A stretch of 64,000 bases of DNA from Mesorhizobium sophorae. Its GTDB lineage: Bacteria; Pseudomonadota; Alphaproteobacteria; Rhizobiales; Rhizobiaceae. The first letter of the stretch is position 1. Every line of letters starts with the position of its first letter. Made by a program: the position numbers and the translations under genes. The notes beneath the pieces were generated by a model. The model had not been told where the DNA came from. It worked only from the letters and a program-made list of their open reading frames with translations, and made no database searches. The stretch spans positions 1-64,000 of the forward strand of contig NZ_NNRI01000021.1 in NCBI RefSeq assembly GCF_002270415.1, in the 5' to 3' direction. Below are positions 25,584-35,209 of the stretch, piece after piece.

Positions 25584-27194
25584 CTAGGGCGCGGATGTTG
25601 CGTGCGAGGATTTGATGCGCTTTAGGCCGTTGATGATGTCGGCGAGCCCCGCCCGCAGCGTCTGCCCGATGGTGCCCGGGCCGAGGTCCATTGGAGGATT
25701 ATCGAGCAATGCAACAGTCGCGTTGCTGTCGAGATAGCTGAGCTTGCTATGGACTGTGGCTTCGAGGCGCTCAATCGCGCCTGGCATTGCCTCGCCTTCT
25801 TCCTCGATGAGGGCGGTGAGTTGATCCGAGAGCTCATCATTGAACTGCAGGAAGATGTCGTCGACACGCCTCCAGCTTCCGCCACGGGTTTCCACATCGA
25901 TCAGCCGGTTGATCCTGCTCTTTACGTCGTCCCTCAGTGTCAACGCAGTGCCGAGACACGCCTCCCATGTGTCCTTGATGTTTTCGACCAAATTCACGAT
26001 GACCTTCTTGCCTTTCTGATGGTCGGTCACTTTGACGCCAAGCAGATCAACGAGGTGATCATCGTTGCCAAGCCGCTGCTCCACCACGGCGATCAGACGC
26101 TCGACAATCTCGCGCCTGCGGGCTGCATCGCCTTCCTTGGGCCATTGCGACGACACTATCATCGCGATTTTTTCAGAATTCGCCTCCGCCAGGGCAAAGG
26201 AAAGCTGTCGCTCTTGGGCCTTGGCCTTGGCCAGGCGAAACAAGGTCTCTATCACCTCGTCCTGTTTGAGGGAGTTGGTCGGGACTCTGTTAAGATCTAT
26301 GCCGTTTACCGCGATCTCTTCCGGGCCGGAGCCGTGTGTCTCGTCCTGGACCACGCCGTCGGCCGTCTCGTCCACGTATTGGAGATTTCGCAGATTCTCA
26401 GGACATGCCAACATCAGCATTAACCGGCTGGTGGAGTTGTGCAGCTTTGCCTCCTGCTCGTCCGGGGGCGTCGCAGCCAGCATCGGCCCAAGCCAATCGG
26501 TAACTTTCTTAGTCAATCGGGCCAACTCGGCGGTCTGGCCCGCGCCGATTTGCTCGCTCAGACTTAGAACGTGATTGGAAATTGTTGCCGCCGCGCTGGC
26601 AACGCCCTGCTTCAGCACGTCCGAAAGAGGCCGCTGCGAATGCCCTTCCGCTTCGCTCCGGTCTATCCCCTCCCCGTTTTCGACACGTTCCGAAAGGGTA
26701 TCCTCGGCGTTCTTGACGGTGTTCGTCGGTTGTTCATCGTCGTCTGCCGGGAGATATTGAGAGTTCGTCATGACAGTGCCTTCAAATAACCGAACGTCTT
26801 GTTCCGTTAACACTCCAGCTTCTTCCATGTCGGGTAGCCTCAGGCCGAAGCCCCTGAAATACTCTTTCATCCTCCTTTTCACCTGCTGGAATCCGGCTTT
26901 GCCTCCGCGGGCAAGTCGCAGAAGGATAACGCCGTCTTCGTTCATCTTGCCTGTGCCGCGCTGCAGAAGCGCAAAGCCGTCTGCTTTACCATCCTCACCG
27001 GTTTCATAAGGCATTTTTTTCAGGATTCCGACCAGACTATTGAGCCCGCTCTTCTTCACCAGCACGACAGCTTTCTCCTCCGGATCCCCGATTGTGCCAA
27101 CGGCAAAACAGAACTCCACATCGGCTTTGCCTTTGGTCTGTTCGATCAGGTTCAGGAACGTCAGTGCTCTTTGCCTGTTATGGGCCTTAGCCAT
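25584..27194 (-). CDS. Unknown 536-aa protein at the end of the tssK-L-M operon
   Basis: No domain is recognised. It starts MAKAHNRQRALTFLNLIEQ, after a GGAG 8 nt upstream; six further codons upstream are open. Residues ~10-140 look like a compact alpha/beta domain (VEFCFAVGTIGDPEEKAVVLVKK). Residues ~150-260 are acidic, and the rest is mainly charged amphipathic helices with likely coiled coil. There is no signal peptide or membrane segment. It follows tssM on the same strand with a 108-bp gap, so it is probably co-transcribed with the T6SS membrane-complex genes. Possible roles include a structural accessory protein or a secreted effector. Confidence 0.75.
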   Translation of the reverse strand: MAKAHNRQRALTFLNLIEQTKGKADVEFCFAVGTIGDPEEKAVVLVKKSGLNSLVGILKKMPYETGEDGKADGFALLQRGTGKMNEDGVILLRLARGGKAGFQQVKRRMKEYFRGFGLRLPDMEEAGVLTEQDVRLFEGTVMTNSQYLPADDDEQPTNTVKNAEDTLSERVENGEGIDRSEAEGHSQRPLSDVLKQGVASAAATISNHVLSLSEQIGAGQTAELARLTKKVTDWLGPMLAATPPDEQEAKLHNSTSRLMLMLACPENLRNLQYVDETADGVVQDETHGSGPEEIAVNGIDLNRVPTNSLKQDEVIETLFRLAKAKAQERQLSFALAEANSEKIAMIVSSQWPKEGDAARRREIVERLIAVVEQRLGNDDHLVDLLGVKVTDHQKGKKVIVNLVENIKDTWEACLGTALTLRDDVKSRINRLIDVETRGGSWRRVDDIFLQFNDELSDQLTALIEEEGEAMPGAIERLEATVHSKLSYLDSNATVALLDNPPMDLGPGTIGQTLRAGLADIINGLKRIKSSHATSAP

Positions 27195-27302
27195 TGTTTG
27201 TCTCCAGTTCATCCTGTCCTTGATTATGGTGTGTCGGGTGAAGGGTGGGACAGGATCCGCTCACCCATCAAAGTAACTGGCGTCTTCAGCTCGCCTCTGA
27301 GT

Positions 27303-30164
27303 TCATTGTTTGATAGGCTCGGGCAGATTGGTGGCTCCCGACTCAATTTGGCGGATCGCAACGCCCGCCTGATCGTCTTTTTCCAAGCAGTCCGAACCCG
27401 TCAGCCCTTGGGTCTGGCTGAGCGAACGATACAGTTCGCCGAGATTCTGGAGCGCACTGTCGATCGGCGCCTGCCCGCTCACCTGACTATTCGGCAGTAT
27501 GTCGACGCGTTGGTGCAGCCACCTAAGATGATCGTCCATATAGAGCCGGACGTAAGCTTCAGGCTTGTCCGCGACCGCTCGCGAGCGGATCAGTTCCGCA
27601 ACGTCAGTTGGTGGTGCCTCGCTCTTTGCGACGCCGTTACCTTTCGTCATTCCGTCCTCGGGGGCCGGTCGCTGCTCGAGCCTTAACTTTTGCGCCGTCG
27701 CGACAAGGAACCGCAGCATCGGCGACGTCGGCGCGGTCGGCGTATCCAAGGTTCGCAGCGCGTCATCCATGGTGCCAATTGGGCGCAGAGACACATCGCC
27801 AATGAGCTGGTCCCGGCGGAACGCGAACTCCCGGGGGTGGAGGTCTGCCGCCGGGCGCCGCAGCTGCTGGCTCACGTCACCGGCCGCGGCCGGCGCGACT
27901 GCCTGTGCATCGAGCACCCAGCTTTCTGCAGCGACAGCGTCAGCCACCTGCGGCAGCAAGTGCAGGAAAGTCCCGTAGAAACCCATTCGTGTATAAAGGC
28001 CAGGAATTTTAGCACTGAGCGGCTGTCCCGATTTACGGACCAGGACGGTTTCCGCTAACGGCGCGGCATGGTCGTCCAGACTCGAAGTGGGCGGCTGCGA
28101 GGCCGCGGGACTGGTCGCGATGATGTCGAACACGCCGCGGGGCATCGAGACGGCCTGCAGTTTCGCGCGGCTCTTCTCGATCAGTTCACTATTAAGCGCT
28201 ACATGAGGTAGTGGCGGGTCCAGGAGGGCGTCGAGGTGATCAGCGAGCGCGTGCCGAAGATCGGCGTCCGCTTCGGCCGGAAACATCACGCGCCAGTCAA
28301 CAGCCATCCAGTTCTTGACGACCTCGCGCTGGAGCGGAGCCTGCTTACCCAGCATCAGGTAGACATTCAGTACCTCGTAGAGAAACAAAGGATCGTGTGT
28401 TTCCGCAAGTAATGTTTCCAAGCGGGAGATCAGCCGTGGCAGCAGGACAGTATTGAGAGCGCGGTGGTACGCCGCGCGCGCTTGAAGCGAGATTTTCTTG
28501 CTTTGGTCGAGACCCAATCCCGCGAGGCGATCGCCCGCCGTGTCGCCGTCGGCATTGCCGCCCCTGATATTGCGTAGCCGCTGGAGCAATGGCAGGATGG
28601 GTCGAAGCTCGCTGTTATCAACCCGGTCGAGGTTCAGCTTCTTGGCCTCTGCGGCATAGCTGTCAGCTGTTAGACGAACGCTCTCGATCAGCGTGACGTT
28701 TCGAACATAGGTGACCGTCCAGAAGACGCCAGCGGCGATCATGGCCGCCGCACCGATCGCATAGACGCCATATCGGACCCGCCGCTGACGCCGGAGGAAG
28801 CGGGGATCGGCATCGACGAGCTCAGCTTCGGCGAAAACGACATCGCGGAGCAGCCGGCCGATGAAATAACTGCGCCGCGGGCCAGGGAGCCCAGGACAAG
28901 GCGGCCTAGCGACCTCGAATATCTGAGATCTGGCCTCCGCAACACGATCAAACCGCGTGCCGACTTGCGTCCCGCTTACGAAGTAGACGCCGCGGAGCAT
29001 AATCGGCTCCTGAAACGGATTCCGGGCGAATGCCTCCTGCAAGAACTGCTCGGTCACATACTTCAGGCTAGCAACCTGCTGTGGAAAGTCGAATATGAGT
29101 GCGCGACCTTGGGGGTTACTTTCTTGCTGCATTCGTTCAAGCAGCCGTTCGTTCAGGCGGCCAACCAGCGCATCGTATGCTGGTATGTAAGACTCCATCG
29201 GATCGCCGTCGCCCTCCGAAGGCTCTCTCGCGAATGTGAATCCGCACACGGCCTCCGTCCCCTCGCCACCAAGTTCACCGAAGAACTCGACAAATCCCGC
29301 CGCCAGATCACTCTTGGTGAATAGAACATAGACCGGCAGCTGCAGGCGGAGCTCCCTGTTTAGTTCAAGGAGCCGCTGACGGATGCAACTGGCTTGGTCG
29401 ACGCTCACGTCGTCGGATGTCGAGTTCAGGTCGCTGATTGCGATGGTTACCAAGACCCCGTTCAGCGGCTGGCGCGGCCGATAGCGACGGAGCAGCCGAA
29501 GCAAGCCGCGCCAAGCCGCTTTGTCCCGCTCTGAATCGCTTTCATGAATCGTGTAGCGGCCGGCGGCGTCGATCAGCACCGCTTCGTCGGCAATCCACCA
29601 TTCGCAGCTGCGCGTTCGCCCGAGGGCTCTCCGGCTGGACCTGTCCGCCAGCGGAAAGCTGAGCCCGCAATTGACGATTGCGGTGGTCTTGCCCGATCCG
29701 GGGGGGCCGATGACCAGATACCATGGCCGCTGATAGAGCCAGCTCTTGCCGACGATTCCGGCCAAGCGGCGCCCCTTGAGGATAGTAAGGGTCTCGCGGA
29801 GACGAAGGAGTGTCGTCTGCAGCTCCTTTTCAGCAGCCGTGCCAGCTCGGACCACGTCGGGGTCGGAACTCGCGGGATTCGCCTTCTTTCGCTCTGCCCC
29901 AGTCCCGTCCAGCGCGTCGGACACTTGTGATTGGACGAGGTCTTCGAAATAAGCCCGAACCCCGTCGAGTTTAGACTGAAGCGCGACGCCCACGGCATAT
30001 CCGAGAATCACCATCGACGCCGCAATTTGACTGCCGAGGTCGTCGAGTGGCGTAGATTCACCGACCGAGATGTGCGGTCCGAGGATGAAGATTAAAGCAC
30101 AGGCGATGCCCGCCAAGCTGACACGCACCCATAGCGACCGAAGCGTCTTTCGGATTGACTTCAT
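27303..30164 (-). CDS. tssM: T6SS membrane-complex protein TssM (IcmF), short form
   Basis: TssM spans the inner membrane and links the baseplate to the outer-membrane part of the T6SS. Two N-terminal helices (~13-30 and ~45-63) precede the cytoplasmic NTPase-like domain with Walker A GPPGSGKTT at ~153-161. A third helix lies near residue 470 (AIGAAAMIAAGVFW), then the periplasmic part. The protein is 953 aa, against about 1,150-1,200 usually. It stops where the C-terminal domain that contacts TssJ should begin, and no tssJ is present here. Either this lineage lacks that link or the gene is truncated. Confidence 0.9.
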   Translation of the reverse strand: MKSIRKTLRSLWVRVSLAGIACALIFILGPHISVGESTPLDDLGSQIAASMVILGYAVGVALQSKLDGVRAYFEDLVQSQVSDALDGTGAERKKANPASSDPDVVRAGTAAEKELQTTLLRLRETLTILKGRRLAGIVGKSWLYQRPWYLVIGPPGSGKTTAIVNCGLSFPLADRSSRRALGRTRSCEWWIADEAVLIDAAGRYTIHESDSERDKAAWRGLLRLLRRYRPRQPLNGVLVTIAISDLNSTSDDVSVDQASCIRQRLLELNRELRLQLPVYVLFTKSDLAAGFVEFFGELGGEGTEAVCGFTFAREPSEGDGDPMESYIPAYDALVGRLNERLLERMQQESNPQGRALIFDFPQQVASLKYVTEQFLQEAFARNPFQEPIMLRGVYFVSGTQVGTRFDRVAEARSQIFEVARPPCPGLPGPRRSYFIGRLLRDVVFAEAELVDADPRFLRRQRRVRYGVYAIGAAAMIAAGVFWTVTYVRNVTLIESVRLTADSYAAEAKKLNLDRVDNSELRPILPLLQRLRNIRGGNADGDTAGDRLAGLGLDQSKKISLQARAAYHRALNTVLLPRLISRLETLLAETHDPLFLYEVLNVYLMLGKQAPLQREVVKNWMAVDWRVMFPAEADADLRHALADHLDALLDPPLPHVALNSELIEKSRAKLQAVSMPRGVFDIIATSPAASQPPTSSLDDHAAPLAETVLVRKSGQPLSAKIPGLYTRMGFYGTFLHLLPQVADAVAAESWVLDAQAVAPAAAGDVSQQLRRPAADLHPREFAFRRDQLIGDVSLRPIGTMDDALRTLDTPTAPTSPMLRFLVATAQKLRLEQRPAPEDGMTKGNGVAKSEAPPTDVAELIRSRAVADKPEAYVRLYMDDHLRWLHQRVDILPNSQVSGQAPIDSALQNLGELYRSLSQTQGLTGSDCLEKDDQAGVAIRQIESGATNLPEPIKQ

Positions 30165-30173
30165 GGCTGCCTC

Positions 30174-31460
30174 TCAGCGTGTCTTCCTGATGATGATTTC
30201 GATGCGACGGTTCTGCGCGCGGCCTTCGGGCGTATTGTTCGGCGCGATCGGCTCCGCGCGGCCTTTGCCTTCCTCTCGCACTCGCCCTGCGTCGCTCATC
30301 ATGGATTTGATAATCTCGCCAGCCGCCTTGGCACGGGCAAGCGAGAGGTAGTGGTTTGAAGGAAAGACGAGCGATTGGATGGGCATGGCATCGGTGTGCC
30401 CGATCAGGACGACCGTTCCTGCCTCATCATTAAGAGATTGGCCGATCCGCAGAAGAAGCGGCACGAATGTTTTTTTCACCTTCGGACTCGCAGAATCGAA
30501 CATCCCTGCGGCGTGGATGGTGACGACGACCTGCTGCGCGTCCTCGCTCACAGTGACGAGTCGATCATGGATTTCGGGCTCGAGAAAGTGACGCAGTCGA
30601 TCGCCGCGCAATGCAACGGCTGGTTGCGGTACGATCCTCACCACGCTCCCTGTGCCGTTCGGCGGCAATTTCGCGAGATCGTTGAGGACTGTGTCAGCGC
30701 GGGCATTTAGTGCAAACAGGAGCCCGGTATAGATCGACAGGAGGACACCCGCCAAGAGCGCTACGACGACCCAGATCGGAACGAATTTGCGGCGCAGTTT
30801 CCGATCTTCACAGTCCCCGCGCCAGTGCAGGGACAGGTCGCGCTCCAAATCACCGCGGCCTCGGCGGATCAGACGGTAAACGTCTTCGCAAAGTACGCTG
30901 AGCTCGGCGGCTCCGCGCATAGTGACCCGGTGTCGGCCCTTAAAGCCCAACCTTATGCAGTAGTAGAGCAGTTCTAGGAGTTCGAGATTGGCGCGCGGTT
31001 TTTTTCTCAGGTGCGCCATCACGTCGAAAAAACGGTCGCCACCGAAGGTATCGCCAAACAGTGATCCGACCATGCTCCGTGTCATCCAGACGCTGTGGCT
31101 GCCCCAGCGTGTGTTGAGAACAACGTCATCGATTGTCGCGCAAAGGGCGTATTTGCAGATCTTGATCGCTGGGGAGGACAGTCCAAGCGGCATGATACGA
31201 CGCTCAAAGGCACCAATCTCTTGCAACACTTTCAGGCGCAATCCCTCAACGTCGGAATGGCTGCCACCGCGCTTGAGTTGAGCGCAAAGGCCCAGCAGCG
31301 CCGCCGCGGCCGCGATCAGCGGATTAGGTTGATGGAGCGCAAGCGTCTCCCAGAAAGACTCGTTTGGTGCCGCCGCCGGCGGCGGAGGGATTTCCAGCGG
31401 CTTCTCGGCTGGCAAACGGGCCGGTGGCTGGTAAATTGGGATCGTTTTTTCAATCAACAT
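30174..31460 (-). CDS. tssL: T6SS inner-membrane protein TssL (DotU) with OmpA-like domain
   Basis: A 428-aa protein from ATG 31460 (MLIEKTIPIY), which overlaps the upstream ORF's end; the longer open frame to 31721 is antisense-like noise. A Pro-rich start is followed by the DotU helical domain (NPLIAAAAALLGL...YCIRLGFKGRH), a single membrane helix (WVVVALLAGVLLSIYTGLL) and a C-terminal OmpA-type peptidoglycan-binding domain (GHTDAMPI...LSLARA...NRRIEIII). This extended form anchors the membrane complex to the cell wall. tssM follows after 9 bp. Confidence 0.92.
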   Translation of the reverse strand: MLIEKTIPIYQPPARLPAEKPLEIPPPPAAAPNESFWETLALHQPNPLIAAAAALLGLCAQLKRGGSHSDVEGLRLKVLQEIGAFERRIMPLGLSSPAIKICKYALCATIDDVVLNTRWGSHSVWMTRSMVGSLFGDTFGGDRFFDVMAHLRKKPRANLELLELLYYCIRLGFKGRHRVTMRGAAELSVLCEDVYRLIRRGRGDLERDLSLHWRGDCEDRKLRRKFVPIWVVVALLAGVLLSIYTGLLFALNARADTVLNDLAKLPPNGTGSVVRIVPQPAVALRGDRLRHFLEPEIHDRLVTVSEDAQQVVVTIHAAGMFDSASPKVKKTFVPLLLRIGQSLNDEAGTVVLIGHTDAMPIQSLVFPSNHYLSLARAKAAGEIIKSMMSDAGRVREEGKGRAEPIAPNNTPEGRAQNRRIEIIIRKTR

Positions 31461-31740
31461 CACCCCCCAGCTCATGCCTCTCGGAATGGGCGCTCTCGTC
31501 ACGGCCCTGTGCCGGGTGCAGGTCGCCGACGCCCTCGCGATACGCGGATTCGAAGTGGGCGTCGAAGCTTCGGAGCTTATCAGTTTCGATGCTTGAGACG
31601 ACTTCATCCAGGACACGGCCGAACGCATCCCAGCTTGCCGCCTTATGTTTGCTGGGCCAGATTGAACGGGTCCGCCCCAGCGCCCTTTCGATCGCTGATG
31701 GGGAGAGACGTTCACGGACACAGAACAGAGCCTTCTGCAT
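31450..31740 (-). CDS. Small ORF between tssK and tssL, unknown
   Basis: A 96-aa frame from ATG 31740 (MQKALFCVRERLSPSAIERAL) just after the tssK stop; a start at 31788 would overlap tssK. It contains RSIWPSKHKAASWDAFGRVLDEVVSS and a His/Glu-rich tail. The tssL ATG lies inside its last codons, so the two are probably translationally coupled. That argues it is a real gene even though no family is recognised. It may be a chaperone or small T6SS accessory. Confidence 0.6.
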   Translation of the reverse strand: MQKALFCVRERLSPSAIERALGRTRSIWPSKHKAASWDAFGRVLDEVVSSIETDKLRSFDAHFESAYREGVGDLHPAQGRDESAHSERHELGGDVD

Positions 31741-31766
31741 AGTGGGCGCCCCAGGAAACTGTTTTG

Positions 31767-33104
31767 CTAACAGGCCCGAATGGCCCACAGTGCCATTTCG
31801 AGCTTGGGGAAGTCGCCGGCGACGTGCAGGGTCAACGCGGCGGAGCGAGGCAAGTCCATCCAGCAGCGGCTGTGCGGATCGACCTCGAAGTAGGTGAATC
31901 CAGCATGGAACGGAATCTGACGCGGCGCGACCGATATGGGATTGATGGTGATGCCCGGCAATGCGACTTTGACGAGTTCTTCGATCTTCTCGGCCGGCCC
32001 GATCTTGACATAGCGCGGGAACTCGCGTCGGAGTCGCTCGATCTCGACATCGGCCCGAGCGGCCAGCACGAAGCTTGCGGTCGTAAACAGCGACCGATCG
32101 GTCACCTCGGCGATATGGAACCCATATTTGTGCGGCCGTAGCGGCACCGGCTCCGCCGTCTGTTCGGGTATGGCGTTTAGTGACGACCGAATAGACTGGA
32201 TCACAGGCAAAAAAGTATGCGCGAGAGCGTGGTGCTTGTAGTCACCGAAGGTCTGAGTACGTTTCTCAACCAGGGCAAAGGTGGCTAGTTCGCCCGCCAG
32301 TTGGAGCATGACGCCATACAGTGATTCCGGGTTTACGACCGCTGCCTTGGAAAGGTGGGAGAAGTAGGGCTCGTAACGATTGATCGCCTGTAGCAGAAGG
32401 AAATCGGCGATTTCCGCGATCCCATGCGTCCCCGAGTGCGAAACTCGCGCGGCCAAAGCCTCACCACGATGGTGAAGCAGGCCAGTGATCTCGGTGATGT
32501 AGTTCGAGAGGACGTGGGAGCTGGCACAGTCGGGAGTTGGCGCGACGTGCGCCTCATCGAGAATGACTTGCCGGTCGGCCCGGACTTGCATGATACGGGC
32601 GATCGGGAGGCAAGTGAAGGCTGACCGATCCGCCGCGTCCGGCAAGAGCTGAAACCGCAGCTGCGCCACCTCAATGGAGGCGCTGCCCCTTTCGCCGGCA
32701 TTTGTGTCGATGATATCCTGACTTACGCCCGCGAAGCGGATCGGCACGTCAGCTTCCGCTCGCACGTCGGTTTCAACGGCCCCGCTTCGATGAAGCGGTA
32801 CCGCCAAATGGATGAGCGAATCCCGAAGGTACTCCGGAACATCGTATGGAGTTGGCTGGTCGGCGTCATCGGGGATGCTGAACGGCGTGCCATCCTCCAA
32901 GACGCCACATGCCGTTTCGACAGCGATCTTGCCGAGAGCGAGTAGTTCGCGATTGATGCGGAGCTCAGTGATGCCCCAGCCATAGCCATGTAGAGCGGCA
33001 GTCCTGCCGCGCAGCAACTTTTCCACGTAACGGTCGTTCTGCTGAAAGTGCTGCGGTCGAAGAAACAGGCCTTCCGACCACACCACCCTGTTTTCTAAAG
33101 ACAC
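31767..33104 (-). CDS. tssK: T6SS baseplate protein TssK
   Basis: TssK connects the T6SS baseplate to the TssL-TssM membrane complex. The product is about 445 aa. The signature ENRVVWSEGLFLRPQHFQQ lies at the N-terminus, which suggests the GTG at 33104 as start; the frame stays open to an ATG at 33152. Mid-protein motifs such as LIHLAVPLHRSG and LLLQAINRYEPYFSH match the family. It is the first gene of the leftward operon tssK-ORF-tssL-tssM-ORF. Confidence 0.92.
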   Translation of the reverse strand: MSLENRVVWSEGLFLRPQHFQQNDRYVEKLLRGRTAALHGYGWGITELRINRELLALGKIAVETACGVLEDGTPFSIPDDADQPTPYDVPEYLRDSLIHLAVPLHRSGAVETDVRAEADVPIRFAGVSQDIIDTNAGERGSASIEVAQLRFQLLPDAADRSAFTCLPIARIMQVRADRQVILDEAHVAPTPDCASSHVLSNYITEITGLLHHRGEALAARVSHSGTHGIAEIADFLLLQAINRYEPYFSHLSKAAVVNPESLYGVMLQLAGELATFALVEKRTQTFGDYKHHALAHTFLPVIQSIRSSLNAIPEQTAEPVPLRPHKYGFHIAEVTDRSLFTTASFVLAARADVEIERLRREFPRYVKIGPAEKIEELVKVALPGITINPISVAPRQIPFHAGFTYFEVDPHSRCWMDLPRSAALTLHVAGDFPKLEMALWAIRAC

Positions 33105-33158
33105 CTTAACTGCCCCGCGTCTGACGCACCGATGATTCAACCGCAGCGGCAATTTAGC

Positions 33159-33196
33159 AGGCTTCTACTGCTCCCTAACATGCGTAGCCGATATGC
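33159..33196. repeat. Imperfect ~37-bp direct repeat, copy A
   Basis: CAGGC...CTACTGCTCC...ACATGCG.AGCCGATAT matches the copy at 38228-38265 in about 30 of 38 positions, in the same orientation. The two copies lie upstream of tssK and tssA and flank the ~5-kb accessory stretch between the divergent T6SS operons. Confidence 0.65.
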
Positions 33197-33535
33197 AACC
33201 ATTCGCGGCCCGAATGCAGTGTCTGGGGTCGCCAAAAGAGGCTGCTGGCTGCCGCGATTTGCCATACAGGGCTCTCGGATTGAGATAACGGATGCCGTTT
33301 CTAATGCGACATCGCCAATTCCAATCTGATGCCGCGTGCGGATTGCTGAATTCGGGGGCGGGCAAGCGTCGATCTAGCCCTTCTGGCGTGCCGCGAGTGG
33401 TGGGCCGGAGCGGCAACCGAAACCGCCCAACTGCGTGTTGGTGCTTACGCGTCCACGTGACGGCCAGCGAGCTGATCTTCAGTGTATTAGCGCCGGCGGA
33501 CGCTGACGGGTGCGAACAAGATCACGTATCTAACA
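33197..33535. other. 340 bp between repeat A and a truncated recombinase, no gene
   Basis: Short frames only, none recognisable. The stretch near 33535 borders the abrupt C-terminal end of the serine recombinase, so one edge of an insertion or deletion probably lies here. I see no inverted-repeat IS end. Confidence 0.45.
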
Positions 33536-34834
33536 CTACTTTGGCAGTTTAGGTTTGACGGCGTCTGCGAGCAGCTTCTCACAGGCGATCTCCTCCGGCT
33601 CACGGACTTCGTCACGGGCCGCAAGGAGGCGGCGACGGTATTCCTCGGCCATGCGGCGCGGATCCTCCAGGAGACCTTTGACTTGATCCCACACCGCTTC
33701 TTCCAGGTGATCGCCGCGCACCTGCGGGTTGTCGCAAACGGGGTGGCCGCTGAAGCGATAACCGTCCGTACCGATACAGCGATAGTAGCGCAGCGTGTCC
33801 GTCGGGTCGTATTTGCGGGCGCGAGGTGCGCGCTTGCCATAATAGGCGTAGCCGCAACGCCGGCACACCGCGAGGCCCTGCAGCAGCCAGTCCGAGCTCG
33901 GCGTGCGTTGGCGCTTGCGCTTCCGGTTCTCCTCAAGCTGAGCATGGACCGCCTCGAATTCGGTCGGATCGACGAGCGGGGGAACAGGAATTTCGATCCA
34001 CTCTTCAGGCGGTACGGGAACGCGCGAAGTGGCGTGCGGCGAGGGTTGTGAGTGGCCGCGGATCGGCCGCAACCGCGGTCGTGGCGGCACGTAGCGGGCT
34101 CGCCCGAAAGCGGCCCGTCCGATATAGGCGGGATTGGCGAGCATGCCGCGGATCGTGGAGGCGTACCAATGCGTCGTTCCTGTCCGCGTCCGGCAGCCGA
34201 TCTGCTCGAGCCGGCGGCATACCCCTCGCAAGCTCATGCGATCCAGGCCGACCCATGCGAAGATCAGTCGAACAATGTGTGCCTCCTCCTCCACGACCTC
34301 AAAGCGTGCCAGGCCGCCACTCTGGTCGCGGCTCACATAACGGTAGCCGAAGGGAGCACCCGTCAGCGCGCTGACGGAGCCGGAGCGTGCCGCGTGACGG
34401 CGACCACGCCGGCTCCGCTCGAGGATTTTGGCCCGTTCATATTCGGCGATCACACCCTGAACCTGAAGCAATAGATCATCCTCGGCCGTGCCACCAATGG
34501 GGCGGTTGAGGAACACGATCTCCACACCGGTACGACGAAACTCGTCGATCAGCAGCGCCTGATGGGCATAGCAGCGGGCGAGCCGATCGGGGGCGTGGAC
34601 ATAGAGACGGTCGACTTGGCCACCGGCAACCGCATCCCTCAGCCGTTCCAGCGCCGGTCGAAGCAATGTCGAACCACTGTAGCCGTCATCCACGTAGCTG
34701 TAACCTGGCTCAAGCATGAAGCCGTCGGTGGCAATGCGTTCCTGCAACGCAATCACCTGACTTGCAATCGTGTTATCGCGCGCCTGCGCCTCGCTCGACA
34801 CCCGCGCATAGAGCGCACATTGCGTCTCGGTCAT
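33536..34834 (-). CDS. Large serine recombinase, probably C-terminally truncated
   Basis: A site-specific recombinase of 432 aa. The resolvase domain is at the N-terminus (CALYARVSSEAQARDNTIASQ, with Ser in YARVSS; YVDDGYSGSTLLRPALERL; DRLARCYAHQ). A recombinase domain follows (APFGYRYV, IRGMLANPAYIG) and a zinc ribbon (CRRCGYAYYGK...C). Large serine recombinases of this kind usually run to 600-700 aa with a coiled coil after the ribbon. Here the frame ends soon after, at ...AVKPKLPK, so the 3' part is likely lost. It starts in an ATGA overlap with the small upstream gene. It may still bind DNA, but activity is doubtful. Confidence 0.82.
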   Translation of the reverse strand: MTETQCALYARVSSEAQARDNTIASQVIALQERIATDGFMLEPGYSYVDDGYSGSTLLRPALERLRDAVAGGQVDRLYVHAPDRLARCYAHQALLIDEFRRTGVEIVFLNRPIGGTAEDDLLLQVQGVIAEYERAKILERSRRGRRHAARSGSVSALTGAPFGYRYVSRDQSGGLARFEVVEEEAHIVRLIFAWVGLDRMSLRGVCRRLEQIGCRTRTGTTHWYASTIRGMLANPAYIGRAAFGRARYVPPRPRLRPIRGHSQPSPHATSRVPVPPEEWIEIPVPPLVDPTEFEAVHAQLEENRKRKRQRTPSSDWLLQGLAVCRRCGYAYYGKRAPRARKYDPTDTLRYYRCIGTDGYRFSGHPVCDNPQVRGDHLEEAVWDQVKGLLEDPRRMAEEYRRRLLAARDEVREPEEIACEKLLADAVKPKLPK

Positions 34835-35040
34835 TGCTCACCTCCCGATCTCGTCATCGCTTTCGTCACCTTCGATGAGGGGTCCGCTCGACGCTTCTGC
34901 CGTTGCTTCGTGCGCCGTATCGTCGGCACAAGATGGGCGTAGGCCTCGAGCAGATGTTGGGGGCCGGTTCTTGTCGCTTCGAACGACACCTGCATGCGCA
35001 GCACAGGGCGATCCTTGCGCCGGACCATGTGCGCCTCCAT
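34831..35040 (-). CDS. Small conserved protein paired with the serine recombinase
   Basis: A 69-aa basic protein (MVRRKDRPVLRMQVSFEATRTGPQHLLEAYAHLVP...) whose stop overlaps the recombinase ATG (ATGA). Short ORFs of this type commonly precede large serine recombinases in rhizobial mobile elements; their role is unknown, perhaps a regulator of recombination. The start may be 35040 or the Met four codons later. Upstream, 35041-35215 is debris between it and the truncated IS5. Confidence 0.6.
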   Translation of the reverse strand: MEAHMVRRKDRPVLRMQVSFEATRTGPQHLLEAYAHLVPTIRRTKQRQKRRADPSSKVTKAMTRSGGEQ

Positions 35041-35209
35041 CGGCCGGCTCGCAGCTCGGCCGTCGATGGCGCATTAAATCCCCAGTTGGCTCTGATTCGG
35101 CCGCGACAAATCGACTCGCATCCCAACCGCGGCGAACCTCAACAAGCGACCGCATACGGCGTGGACGCTCAATGCGCACCGACCACTCGAAACCAAACTT
35201 GGCAACATT

